DNA of 18,204 bases from DASQVO01 sp035640715 (GTDB taxonomy: Bacteria; Actinomycetota; Actinomycetes; Streptosporangiales; Streptosporangiaceae). Positions 1-6,930 of this stretch are shown piece by piece. The notes below the pieces were generated by a model that was not told the DNA's origin, searched no databases, and was given only the letters and a program-made list of their open reading frames with translations. Numbering within the stretch: position 1 is the first letter of the stretch; the number at the start of each line of letters is the position of its first letter. A program made the translations under genes and the position numbers. The stretch covers positions 1 to 18,204 of the forward strand of contig DASQVO010000245.1 of the NCBI GenBank assembly GCA_035640715.1, written 5' to 3'.

Positions 1-14
1 CCCTTGACCCCCAG
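1..14 (-). other. Truncated tRNA-Pro 3' att core (window edge)
   Basis: These 14 bases equal the anticodon-loop end of the 41-bp core found intact at 6082-6122, 11923-11963 and 14801-14841. The rest of the core would lie left of the window. The sequence then continues into arm B, as at 14842. Most likely the boundary of an integrative element. Confidence 0.7.
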
Positions 15-133
15 TCAACTTCATGAGCGAAATTACCAGCGAAAATCTAACGTTGACCTGCGATCGCAGGTACGTGCTCGTTCGCGGAAGTCCGCCGGTG
101 TTCGTACCGGTCGTCACTCAGTTAGTCACTCAG
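15..133. repeat. Arm B repeat, copy 1 (att-flanking)
   Basis: This 119-bp block aligns without gaps to 14842-14960, at about four-fifths identity by eye. It ends in two direct copies of GTCACTCAG (113-121 and 125-133), separated by TTA and fully conserved in the other copy. Arm-type binding sites for an integrase or excisionase would look like this, but that role is inferred from position. It keeps TTGA next to the anticodon loop, so it could still close part of an anticodon stem, unlike arm A. Confidence 0.75.
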
Positions 134-193
134 CCGCTGATCCCTTGCCATGTGATCAAGCGCGGTGGGGGAGAGGCCCGGCTGGATTGTTCG

Positions 194-700
194 TCAGCGT
201 GAAGGGCCGAATACGCGGCCGATGAGTTTCGCGACGTCGGCAAGTGAACGGCCCAGCAGGCGAGCGCTGGGGAAGTAGTTGCCGGTGACGGCGGCCACGC
301 CCGCGTTAAGAGCTTCCTCCGGCGGTATGTCCAGGCCGCGGGAGCGCAGCTCGGCTATGTACAGCTCCCGGATCTCTTCCTGGCTCCGCCCGGCCCCCCG
401 GGCCCGGACCGCTTGGAATGCCTCCATGCGTGCCTGGTCCTCACGCTCCTGCCGGGCCGCGCCGGGGCACGAACACGACTCACGCCAGGTCGCCAGCGGA
501 ATCGTCATCCCGGCGCTGGTAATCGGGCATGAGGAATGGCAGGTGCACTTGCACAGCGTCAGACCGCCCTCCAGGCGAAGCCGACGCGGGTTAAGCCCGG
601 CCGTCGCCCCGCAACTGTGGGAGCAGTCATCGTGCTCGCCGTAAACGCACGCCTGCGAACGTTGGCTGCGCTTGGACTCATCCACCAAGCGGCCTCGCAT
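194..700 (-). CDS. Cysteine-rich protein of unknown function
   Basis: A 168-aa protein with an ATG start at 700 and no strong ribosome binding site. I do not recognise the family. The N-terminal half holds nine cysteines in clusters (C18, C26, C30, C50, C52, C54, C58, C76, C78) with nearby histidines (H23, H28, H55), which suggests one or two structural zinc sites. The C-terminal half is predicted helical, with a charged stretch at about residues 85-125. There is no signal peptide or membrane segment. It is alone between arm B and repeat C, in the slot that holds a YrhB/Imm35-like gene in the parallel module at 14842-15797. Codon use and cysteine pattern support a real gene; the function is unknown. 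Confidence 0.72.
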   Translation of the reverse strand: MRGRLVDESKRSQRSQACVYGEHDDCSHSCGATAGLNPRRLRLEGGLTLCKCTCHSSCPITSAGMTIPLATWRESCSCPGAARQEREDQARMEAFQAVRARGAGRSQEEIRELYIAELRSRGLDIPPEEALNAGVAAVTGNYFPSARLLGRSLADVAKLIGRVFGPSR

Positions 701-766
701 GGCGCGAGTCTACGGCAGCGGCAAAGGGCCCAAGCCATAGCAGAATGACCGCTCACCGCGGCATTC

Positions 767-885
767 GAAGCTCTGACCTTCTCTTTACCATCTAGAGGCA
801 TAGTGGTCTATGAGGGTCATTGACGTCAGCCGCAGGCCTATAGCGGCCGGATGGGGTCGATGCCGGTCGGTGCGGTTGCTGCACT
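767..885. repeat. Repeat C, copy 1 (interrupted by IS110-type element)
   Basis: About 120 bp aligning with 15678-15797. The first 50 bp are nearly identical, the middle diverges, and the last 30 bp again match. The right-hand end of copy 2 continues into a second GCTGCAC motif, whereas copy 1 stops at TTGCTGCACT, where the IS110-family element begins. The paired GCTGCAC motifs resemble the paired GCTGTAC motifs of arm A, so this may be a diverged arm of an integrative element. Confidence 0.75.
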
Positions 886-1106
886 AATGAGAGTTAGCGG
901 GTCCGCTGTCCGGCAGACTCGTTAGCTGGTGGCCGCCGGCGGGTGAGCACTGTGCTGCACTGGGCCTTTGAGCCCTTAGCAAAGATCGTGCCCCTGCTGG
1001 TGACCGGGAGAGTTGATCGCTGCTGGGATGTCGTGCCCGCCGGGTGGCGTGAGCACAGTTTCATTAGGTCGCTGATGGTTCTCCCGCAGGCTGCTGACGA
1101 GATTCG
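886..1106 (+). ncRNA. Candidate IS110 bridge-RNA region
   Basis: This non-coding left end lies immediately upstream of the transposase gene, where IS110-group elements are known to encode the bridge RNA that pairs with target and donor DNA. At 953-961 it contains TGCTGCACT, identical to the nine bases just left of the insertion point (877-885). A small hairpin, GGGC-CTTTGA-GCCC, follows at once, then TTAGCA, part of which could pair with the right side of the target. That order matches a target-binding loop. The RNA ends and fold are not determined here. Confidence 0.4.
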
Positions 1107-2363
1107 ATGTCCTGGACGGGAGAACTGATGCGGCTGTTCGCAGGGGATGACTGGGCTGAGGACCATCACGACGTAGAGCTGATGGACGCCGCGGGCCGGG
1201 TGCTGGCGAAAAGGCGGCTGCCCGAGGGCGTGGCGGGGATGGCCCGGCTGCACGAGCTGATCGGGCAGCACCTGGGCGAGGACGCCGCCGGCGTGGAGGT
1301 GGTGATCGGGATCGAGACCGACCGCGGCCCGTGGGTGGCCGCGCTGGTGGCCGCCGGGTACACGGTGTACGCGGTGAACCCGCTGCAGGCATCGAGGTAC
1401 CGGGAACGGTACGGCGTGTCCGGGGCCAAGAGCGACACCGGCGACGCGCACATGCTGACCGGCATGGTGCGCACCGATTCGCACCAGCTCCGGGCGGTGG
1501 CGGGCGACAGCGCGGACGCGGAGGGCATCAAGGTGCTGGCGCGTACCCATAAGACGCTGATCTGGGAACGCACCCGGGGCGTGCAGCGGCTGCGGCACCA
1601 GCTGCGGGAGTACTTCCCCGCCGCGCTGGAGGCCTCCGGCGACCTGGCCGCGCCGGACACGCTGGAGCTGCTGGGCAAGGCGCCGGACCCGGCCCGGGCA
1701 CGGAGGCTGACCCGCGCGCAGGTCAGCGCGGCGCTCAAGCGCGCCCGCCGCCGCGACATCCCCGGCAAGGCGACGGCGATCCTGGCGGCGCTGCGCGGCG
1801 AGCAGCTGGGCCAGCCGCCGGCCGTCACCGCCGCCTACGCCGCTACCGCCCGGTCCCTAATCGCGGTGATCACTACCCTGAACGAGCAGGTCAAGACCCT
1901 GCAGGGGCAGGTGGAGGAGCATTTTGGCCAGCACCCGGACGCTGAGATCTACCTGTCCCAGCCCGGCATAGGCGCTGTCCTCGGCGCCCGGGTGCTCGGC
2001 GAATCCGGCGACGACCCGCACCGGTACGCCGACGGCAAGGCCCGCAGGAACTACGCCGCGACCAGCCCGATCACCCGCGCCTCGGGGAAGAAGAAAGTGG
2101 TCGTCGCCCGGTACGTCCACAACGACCGGCTCGTCGATGCGCTGAACGCGCAGGCCTTCACCGCCCTGAACGCCTCGCCCGGCGCCCGCGCTCTTTACGA
2201 CGACCTTCGCGCCCGCGGAATCGAACATAATGACGCCCTGAGGCGATTGGCGAACCGGCTCGTCGGCATCCTGCATGGATGTCTGAAGACCCGCACCCTC
2301 TACGACGAGGCAACCGCCTGGTCACACCGGGAAAAGGTCCCTCAATCTGACGTTGCCGCTTGA
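1107..2363 (+). CDS. IS110-family transposase (RuvC-like DEDD)
   Basis: A 418-aa recombinase of the usual IS110 length. The N-terminal RuvC-like DEDD domain shows an Asp in FAGDDW (residues 11-16), E70 in GIETDRG, and D110 and D113 in KSDTGDAH. A coiled, charged middle region follows. The C-terminal transposase-20 domain has the SQPGIGAVLGAR segment (about 284-295) and a TRASGKK motif with candidate catalytic Ser327. The start could be ATG 1107 or ATG 1128; the later one still precedes FAGDDW. The gene is full length with no internal stop, so the element may be active. Nothing suggests cargo. Confidence 0.93.
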   Translation: MSWTGELMRLFAGDDWAEDHHDVELMDAAGRVLAKRRLPEGVAGMARLHELIGQHLGEDAAGVEVVIGIETDRGPWVAALVAAGYTVYAVNPLQASRYRERYGVSGAKSDTGDAHMLTGMVRTDSHQLRAVAGDSADAEGIKVLARTHKTLIWERTRGVQRLRHQLREYFPAALEASGDLAAPDTLELLGKAPDPARARRLTRAQVSAALKRARRRDIPGKATAILAALRGEQLGQPPAVTAAYAATARSLIAVITTLNEQVKTLQGQVEEHFGQHPDAEIYLSQPGIGAVLGARVLGESGDDPHRYADGKARRNYAATSPITRASGKKKVVVARYVHNDRLVDALNAQAFTALNASPGARALYDDLRARGIEHNDALRRLANRLVGILHGCLKTRTLYDEATAWSHREKVPQSDVAA

Positions 2364-2388
2364 CATTTAAGCTCCTGGGATGTCTTTA

Positions 2389-2617
2389 CTGCTGCACCGT
2401 CGCCACGCTGTGCGGCGAACGAGAGCCAGGTCTGACAGCGACCGTGTAGAGTGCCGCCTGGATCATCGCCGACAGTGGCGCAATCAGGCAAGGTGGAGTT
2501 CCGGGAACCGAGGGTTTGTAACAGAACACCCGGCTTGCTTGAGCCGTGCACGACATCGATGTCAATTCCGTCAATAGTTCGATAGTCCCAGTTTTTTCAT
2601 GGAAGTACGGTGGTGGC
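2389..2617. other. Intergenic stretch without a recognised gene
   Basis: This lies between the inferred right end of the IS110-type element and the likely start of the mannosyltransferase gene. The first bases (CTGCTGCACC) match the continuation of repeat C. GC content falls from about 2500 onward, marking the start of the low-GC block. I see no convincing coding frame, RNA gene or terminator. Confidence 0.4.
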
Positions 2618-3727
2618 GTGCAGGAGAGTCGGGTTATTGAGTCTCAGATTTCTGATTCAGTCACGGACCCGAGGGCCATGTCATGGCCATATGTGACTGC
2701 CGTCGTTGCAACAATTTCCGTGATTGTTTACCTATCGGTTTGGGGACGCCGATATGGAATGGATCTGCAGATCTATCGGGATGCATTGAACTCTTGGGGA
2801 TCGGGAAAGAATCCGTATCTCGCGACCTTCACTCAGAGCCACCTCGCCTTCACGTACCCCCCCTTTGCCCTTCTCGCGCTGTCGCCACTTACCTGGGCAT
2901 CCTTTCCCGTCACTCAGTGGCTCCTGTGGACGACAAGTGTTGCTGTCGCAACAGGCTCGATCGTTTTGGTCTTGCGTGACATGGGCGCTGAGGTCACGCA
3001 ACGCTTGTTGTGCAAAGCCTTCGCTTGGTCGTGTGTTTCAGTTATTGTGCTCGAACCTGCGAGGAGCGGAATCGACTACGGGCAGATTGAATTTATCCTC
3101 ATGTTCATCGTGATGGCTGACCTTCTGGTGATGGCATCTCCCTATCGTGGAATCGGAATCGGACTCGCTGCGGCAGTGAAACTAACGCCACTCGCATTCG
3201 TCATTGTTCTTGTCGTCAGCCGGGATCTGAAGTCGGTTGTACGTGCTACGGTATCATTCCTCGCGTGGACAGCTTTGTCCTGGGTGTTCTGGCCAGGGTT
3301 GTCTCGTGTCTACTGGTTCCACGATGTGAGCTATCCAGCCCGAGTCGGGACTATCGCCTATGGCGGCAATCAATCTTGGTATGCGATCCTTCACAGACCA
3401 CCATTCCCCGCCAGCGGATCTGGGATCGCGTGGCTGCTGCTTTCACTCATAACACTGGCCGTAAGTTCCTTTATTGCTTGGCGTTGCGTAACCATCAAGC
3501 GAAAGGCGCCCGCCATCGTCTCGATTGCCCTGGCGGGTCTGCTAATCAGCCCGATCTCCTGGACTCATCACTGGATTTGGGTACTGCTTATCCCGGCCTT
3601 GATAGTTTGCCGTCGCAGTTCAGATGTACCGCAGTCCGTACGAATAATGCTCTGGGGGCTCATCGTGCTAACGATTGCCGCGCCCCTACTGGTGGTTCGG
3701 CCATGGAATTCCAGCGGATGCCTTTGA
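2546..3727 (+). CDS. GT87-like polyprenyl-phosphate mannosyltransferase, apparently frameshifted
   Basis: An integral membrane protein of the GT87/DUF2029 type (PimE-like), expected to transfer mannose from a polyprenyl-phosphate donor on the outer face of the membrane. Counting from GTG 2546, the first external loop carries MDLQIYRDA with D73 at the family's catalytic Asp position, then NPY and TYPP (104-106). About nine hydrophobic helices follow. The true start may be GTG 2618 or ATG 2678, just before the first helix. The frame ends at 3727 in a sequence unlike the family. From 3702 the +1 frame continues with a further helix (VLPLWASAILVVW) to a stop at 3840-3842, so one base appears inserted near 3700. 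GC content is clearly lower than in the neighbours, suggesting separate acquisition. Confidence 0.8.
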   Translation: MHDIDVNSVNSSIVPVFSWKYGGGVQESRVIESQISDSVTDPRAMSWPYVTAVVATISVIVYLSVWGRRYGMDLQIYRDALNSWGSGKNPYLATFTQSHLAFTYPPFALLALSPLTWASFPVTQWLLWTTSVAVATGSIVLVLRDMGAEVTQRLLCKAFAWSCVSVIVLEPARSGIDYGQIEFILMFIVMADLLVMASPYRGIGIGLAAAVKLTPLAFVIVLVVSRDLKSVVRATVSFLAWTALSWVFWPGLSRVYWFHDVSYPARVGTIAYGGNQSWYAILHRPPFPASGSGIAWLLLSLITLAVSSFIAWRCVTIKRKAPAIVSIALAGLLISPISWTHHWIWVLLIPALIVCRRSSDVPQSVRIMLWGLIVLTIAAPLLVVRPWNSSGCL

Positions 3728-3842
3728 GGCTGTCCTGCCACTTTGGGCCTCAGCCATTCTGGTCGTTTGGGGTGCGACTGAATTCGTGAACTGGCGCGGC
3801 AATTCAGAATTGAGTTCGGCGCGCGCAATGACTCGCGTTTGA
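3702..3842 (+). pseudogene. Frameshifted C-terminal piece of the GT87-like gene
   Basis: Read in the frame starting at 3702, this encodes about 46 residues including a last hydrophobic helix (VLPLWASAILVVWGATEF) and a polar tail ending at TGA 3840. It continues the reading of the preceding gene and restores a normal family length. Either the gene is a recent pseudogene or the assembly has an indel near 3695-3703. Confidence 0.6.
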
Positions 3843-3990
3843 TCTATCACCCGTCTTTCAATCCGGAGACCGCTGGTCACGTCCCCATCACGGCAACTGC
3901 TTTTCGGTTGGGTGCGCTGTCCTCCTAGCCGTTCGATTGTCTCGGCCCCGTCAGCCTGAGGGATGGCAGCTATACAACCGGCGGTTGACC

Positions 3991-4345
3991 CTTAAGCCTC
4001 AACGGTCCTGGCCAGTCGTGCCCATGCTCCCGATAGCTGTGAACTCCGGGAGAGTGGTCAGGAGACGGAGCGGCGGGATTTGACAAGGGGCGATGGCCCG
4101 TACGCTGCCCGGCGAATCGAGCAGGCTTCTGACCTGCCCCCGTTAGACCGGTCTGGGCCATCGCGAGGGTTCCCTTGTCAAATCCCGACGCGGCCTCCCG
4201 AATCTTTCGGTTGATCGGCGGCCCGGGGTTTTGTGTTTTTCGCGCCAGCCGACCGGCGTTGGCGCCGCCGTAGCGGGAGCGCCAGCGGGAGCGAAGGCGT
4301 GCGCGCCGTGTTGGCGGCGCGAGCGGCCCGTCCGGGCCGCCTTGA
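3991..4345. repeat. Structured ~355-bp repeat, copy 1
   Basis: This aligns end to end with 16609-16965, at close to nine-tenths identity by eye. It contains three structural parts. First, a hairpin TCCTGGCCAGT...AGTGGTCAGGA enclosing CTCCCG...CGGGAG. Second, a long hairpin whose outer arms are 16 bp and perfect (4074-4089 with 4172-4187), with inner arms CGATGGCCC/GGGCCATCG (4091-4099 with 4155-4163) and a small apical stem. Third, a GC-rich tail rich in GCGCC/GGCGC inverted motifs. No convincing protein is encoded in any frame. It may be a miniature mobile element or a structured RNA. Confidence 0.8.
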
Positions 4346-4591
4346 AAAATGACGTGGAGAAAGTTGTCGCAGCCGCATTGACCTTGCCGTCCGTCCCACC
4401 TGACCGGAGCGCGTGTCGTGAATCGTCCCGTGCCCCGGCGCTAGGACGGCGCTGAAGTAATCGCTTGTCTGGCACTGGTGCGACATGGCTGGAAAGACCC
4501 GGCCAGATCGTGTCGTGGCCTGCAAGGTATGTCCTGGCCTGGGAGAATTGGTTATGGCGCTGGGCAGGGCACAGGTGCAGCAGGGGTTCAA
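4346..4591. other. Intergenic stretch without a recognised gene
   Basis: This separates the structured repeat from the transposase remnant. Short open frames exist on both strands, but none has a recognisable domain, a good ribosome binding site or convincing codon bias. It may be decayed insertion-sequence DNA belonging with the remnant to its right. Confidence 0.35.
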
Positions 4592-4699
4592 GATCCCCGG
4601 GAGATCCTTGGCGACCGGCTCCGGGAAGGCTCGCTGTACCGGCTGCTGGCCGATCACGGGCATCAGATGTTCCCGGATGACTACTTCGCCGACCTGGGG
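4592..4699 (+). pseudogene. Transposase N-terminal remnant (IS1182/DUF772-like)
   Basis: About 36 residues in one frame read DPREILGDRLREGSLYRL followed by LADHGHQMFPDDYFADL. This closely resembles the start of DUF772-type (IS1182/IS5-like) transposases, where SVYRLLAEH, FPPGYFADL and RGRP follow in order. Similarity fades after 4700, where a degenerate RGLP...VP may mark the RGRPxVP segment. No downstream DDE domain remains before the SDR gene. I read it as a decayed 5' fragment of a transposase gene. Confidence 0.6.
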
Positions 4700-4827
4700 T
4701 ACAGGGGTTATTCAGGCGACGCGCCGCGCGGCCTGCCGGACGCCGTTCCAGGCAACGGGGATCCGTGCGAGCCCCGCCGCCGCGGCCGGCTCGCCTGACA
4801 TGCGATCTTCAGCGACGGGGCGATGAG

Positions 4828-5577
4828 ATGACTATGACTGACCAGGACAAAGGCGTGGTGATCGTCACCGGCGCCAGCCGGGGCATCGGCGCGGCGATCG
4901 CCGAGCGGCTGGCCGATGACGGCTACGGCGTGGTCGTCAACTATGGGGCCGACGCCGAAGGAGCCGAGTTGGTGGTATCCGCCATCGACGCCAAGGGCGG
5001 CCGGGCCGCGGCCGTGCGCGCCGATGTCGCCTCGGAGGATGAGGTGTCGGACCTGTTTGACCGGGCGCAGCAGATGGGGCCGCTGACCGCGCTGGTCAAC
5101 AACGCCGGCATAGCCGGCCAGCGGGCGCGCATCGACGAGCAGCAGGCGGACGAGCTGACCCGGCTGATGCAGGTCAACGTCGTGGGGCCCATGCTGTGCG
5201 CCAAACACGCTGTCCAGGCGATGTCGACCGCTCACGGCGGCAACGGCGGATGTATCGTCAACATCGCCTCGATTGCCTCCAAGGCGCCCGCCGAATTTAC
5301 CGGGCTTGTCCCGTACGCGGCAACCAAGGGCGCCATGGTGACGTTCGCCCGCGGTCTGTCCAACGAGGTTGCCGCAGAGGGAATCCGGGTCAACAGCGTC
5401 TCACCAGGGGTCATCGAAACGGGGATAGTGACTCCGAAGGAGCAGGAGTTGGGCGCGCATAGCCCGCTGGGCCGGGTAGGTCGGCCCGAGGAGATCGCGG
5501 CTGCTGTGTCGTGGCTGATCTCGCCGGAGGCATCGTATGTCACCGGCAGCGACATCACCGTCTCGGGCGGGCGCTGA
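4828..5577 (+). CDS. SDR-family NAD(P)-dependent oxidoreductase
   Basis: A 249-aa classical short-chain dehydrogenase/reductase of normal length, cytosolic, with an intact Rossmann fold. Visible motifs are the cofactor-binding TGASRGIG (14-21), D66 (RADV) near the adenine pocket, NNAG (91-94), N117, Ser148 in IVNIAS, and Y163-x3-K167 in PYAATKG, followed by VNSVSPGVIETG. The glycine-motif context and a basic Arg in the nucleotide loop fit NAD(P)H-dependent 3-oxoacyl-ACP-reductase-like or sugar/steroid dehydrogenases; the substrate cannot be read from sequence. I chose ATG 4828, after GGGGCGA, rather than 4765, because the extra 21 residues are basic and unlike the family. It stands alone and is followed by a hairpin at 5605. 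Confidence 0.93.
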   Translation: MTMTDQDKGVVIVTGASRGIGAAIAERLADDGYGVVVNYGADAEGAELVVSAIDAKGGRAAAVRADVASEDEVSDLFDRAQQMGPLTALVNNAGIAGQRARIDEQQADELTRLMQVNVVGPMLCAKHAVQAMSTAHGGNGGCIVNIASIASKAPAEFTGLVPYAATKGAMVTFARGLSNEVAAEGIRVNSVSPGVIETGIVTPKEQELGAHSPLGRVGRPEEIAAAVSWLISPEASYVTGSDITVSGGR

Positions 5578-5604
5578 CTAGACGGCGCCGGGCAAGTCCT
5601 TGCC

Positions 5605-5627
5605 GATCCCGCCGCGCGGGCGGGATC
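5605..5627 (+). terminator. Hairpin after the SDR gene
   Basis: Perfect inverted repeat GATCCCGCC/GGCGGGATC with a 5-base loop, beginning 28 bases after the SDR stop codon. There is no U tract, which is common for putative terminators in high-GC actinobacteria. Confidence 0.55.
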
Positions 5628-5871
5628 GCGCGGTTCCTGGCCGCGCCGAGGCCCGGCCGGAAGCCGACCTGGCCGGCCGCCGGACCGCGAGGTCGCCGGG
5701 CTACAGCTGCGGCACGCCGACCGGGCACTGTACGTTTCCTACTGACAGGAGGACGAGCGCCCGGGCGGCCGACCCTGCCGTGGCTGCGGGGAGTGTGGAG
5801 TGTGGCTGGTGGCGCTCGGTGCTAGCGTCAGTTCTCATGACACGGCTGCCCGACAGTGCAAGGGCGGTGCT
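5628..5871. other. Intergenic stretch without a recognised gene
   Basis: GC-rich DNA between the SDR hairpin and the integrase remnant. A short frame from an ATG at 5837 stops within about 20 codons. I see no domain, RNA gene or clear promoter. Confidence 0.35.
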
Positions 5872-5970
5872 GGAGTCCCCCGAATACTCCGCTCGCACCT
5901 GAAGGAGTTCGGGACCGGACCCGGCGGGCGCGTCTTCTCCGGCATCTACGGAGGTGAGCTGGCAGCATCG
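5872..5970 (+). pseudogene. Tyrosine integrase C-terminal-domain remnant
   Basis: One frame reads LRSHLKEFGTGPGGRVF, then SGIYGGELAAS. This is the stretch of actinobacterial phage- or AICE-type integrases lying between the beta-sheet of the catalytic domain and the HxxR box (compare the family pattern LRxHLxxFGTxPDGRLFxGxxGGxL). Neither the upstream Arg box nor the downstream HxxR and Tyr boxes can be found in any frame, so this is a decayed fragment. It lies about 110 bp left of the intact att core at 6082 and may be what remains of the integrase of a neighbouring element. Confidence 0.6.
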
Positions 5971-6081
5971 CGGGCTTGTGACTGTGCAGACCATCGGTCA
6001 AGGTGCGCCAGGAACGCGAAGCAGAGATCGACTGGTCCCCAGGGTCAAGCCAGGAACCTGGATCAACCCTGTGACCTGCGC

Positions 6082-6122
6082 CGGGACGGCGGGATTTGAA
6101 CCCGCGACCCCTTGACCCCCAG
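6082..6122 (-). other. att core: 3' half of tRNA-Pro(GGG), copy at 6.1 kb
   Basis: Read on the minus strand, the 41 bp run from the anticodon loop CTGGGGG through TCAAG, the variable loop, the T arm (GCGGG-TTCAAAT-CCCGC) and the acceptor strand CGTCCCG. C1:G72 is a proline tRNA hallmark, and the acceptor strand here ends in G as that requires. There is no 5' half beside it: the sequence beyond the loop (arm A) cannot pair with TCAAG. The base after CCCG is G, not the discriminator A seen in the other two copies. It is an att site, not a functional tRNA. Confidence 0.82.
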
Positions 6123-6245
6123 ATACCGGCACCCGCACAAGAACCGCAGCTCATGCCCAGGCCAGCAGGCATTCGGCAGTCCGCAGAGGTCCCCGGTGAT
6201 CCGCCTGAATACGTGCCCGTTGCTGTACCTTGCGTGCTGTACACC
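6123..6245. repeat. Arm A repeat, copy 1
   Basis: This aligns without gaps with 11964-12085 up to the first GCTGTAC, with roughly 17 differences by eye. It ends in two direct GCTGTAC motifs (6222-6228 and 6236-6242). The same heptamer occurs twice in the left arms at 11851-11922 and 14729-14800, as expected for arm-type integrase binding sites on both sides of an attP core. Confidence 0.75.
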
Positions 6246-6513
6246 GGTTTGCCCAAGGGCGACGCTGTCGGCTGGTGAAACTGCATCGCTCGCGCGGGGA
6301 GACAGCGAAAACCGGCCAGTTGGCGTGAGGCACGATTGGACGCCCGACCAGCGGCAGATCCGGGCGTTCGCAAGCAGCACGAGGGGGCGACGGCCCCAGG
6401 GGAACGAATCTTGCCGGGACGGGCTCCCGGCCCTCATGATGGGTCCTGCCCAGCCGTCGGCGCCACCGGGTGCATCCCCCGCCGTGAGGGAGGACCGTTG
6501 GCAGAATGTTGGT
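6246..6513. other. Intergenic stretch without a recognised gene
   Basis: This lies between arm A and the 99-aa gene. An open frame extends through it in phase with that gene, but its composition is unlike a protein and it starts inside the att arm. A GGGAGG at 6488-6493 is too far (about 20 bases) from the ATG at 6514 to be a standard ribosome binding site. Confidence 0.35.
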
Positions 6514-6813
6514 ATGGCTGAACTGACCCCGAGGCTGAGCGAGCGGATCCGCCGCGATTTCCCGGCTGGCACGGCAGACGAGGTTGCCGGTTACCTCGCG
6601 TCTGTGGCCGACGAGGCTTTTGATGGCCAGGATCCCGAGCGTGTCCAGGCAGCAATCGTCCTGGCTTCAGTCGGCCAATGGGATCGCTTCTTGTCTGCCT
6701 TCCGTCTCCTGCAGCTGGACTGGCGTGATGTCTTGGTGGCAGGGGGACTTGCCAACGTGGATTGGCCTGCCCGCCTGGACGCAGAACTACCTGACCCTTC
6801 AGCAGGCGGATGA
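6514..6813 (+). CDS. Small conserved hypothetical protein
   Basis: A 99-aa soluble, predicted all-helical acidic protein starting MAELTPRLSERIRRDFP. It belongs to a type of small actinobacterial hypothetical with the pattern RVQAAIVL, then WRDVLVAGGLAxxDWPARLDAEL near the C terminus. I know of no assigned function. I chose ATG 6514 because similarity to that type begins there; the upstream in-frame extension runs through the att arm. It is the first gene inside the 6.1-11.9 kb att-bounded element, alone on its strand and convergent with the TetR-type gene. Such proteins are common in strain-variable DNA, but a role cannot be inferred from sequence. Confidence 0.75.
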   Translation: MAELTPRLSERIRRDFPAGTADEVAGYLASVADEAFDGQDPERVQAAIVLASVGQWDRFLSAFRLLQLDWRDVLVAGGLANVDWPARLDAELPDPSAGG

Positions 6814-6930
6814 CCCACGCCGTTCGCGGCAGAAGAGGGTGTTCGCAGAGTCGGATCACGGCGGCGCATCCGGCCAATCAGCCTGCATGCCCGGTCGTAA
6901 AGCTCCCGCAGGCCCTACGCGGCATCGGCG

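Larger units (their letters stand above)
886..2388 (+). mobile_element. IS110-family insertion sequence (approximate ends)
   Basis: Boundaries are inferred by comparing the interrupted repeat C with its uninterrupted copy at 15678-15810. Homology stops after TTGCTGCACT at 885 and a matching CTGCTGCACC resumes near 2389. No terminal inverted repeats or target duplication are evident, as is usual for IS110. The element has about 220 bp of non-coding DNA left of the transposase gene and a very short right end, the layout of IS110-group elements that encode a bridge RNA in the left non-coding region. Confidence 0.65.

Noticed and set aside
4178..4663. Arg/Ala-rich open frames across the structured repeats, on both strands
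   Set aside because: They arise from GC-rich inverted motifs of the repeat. The similar peptide from copy 2 reflects DNA repeat identity, and the composition is not protein-like.
6050..6125. Complete tRNA gene on the minus strand at 6.1 kb (and likewise at 11.9 and 14.8 kb)
   Set aside because: Only the anticodon loop, T arm and 3' acceptor strand are present. No D arm or 5' acceptor strand can be found on the other side, and arm A cannot pair with the anticodon stem.
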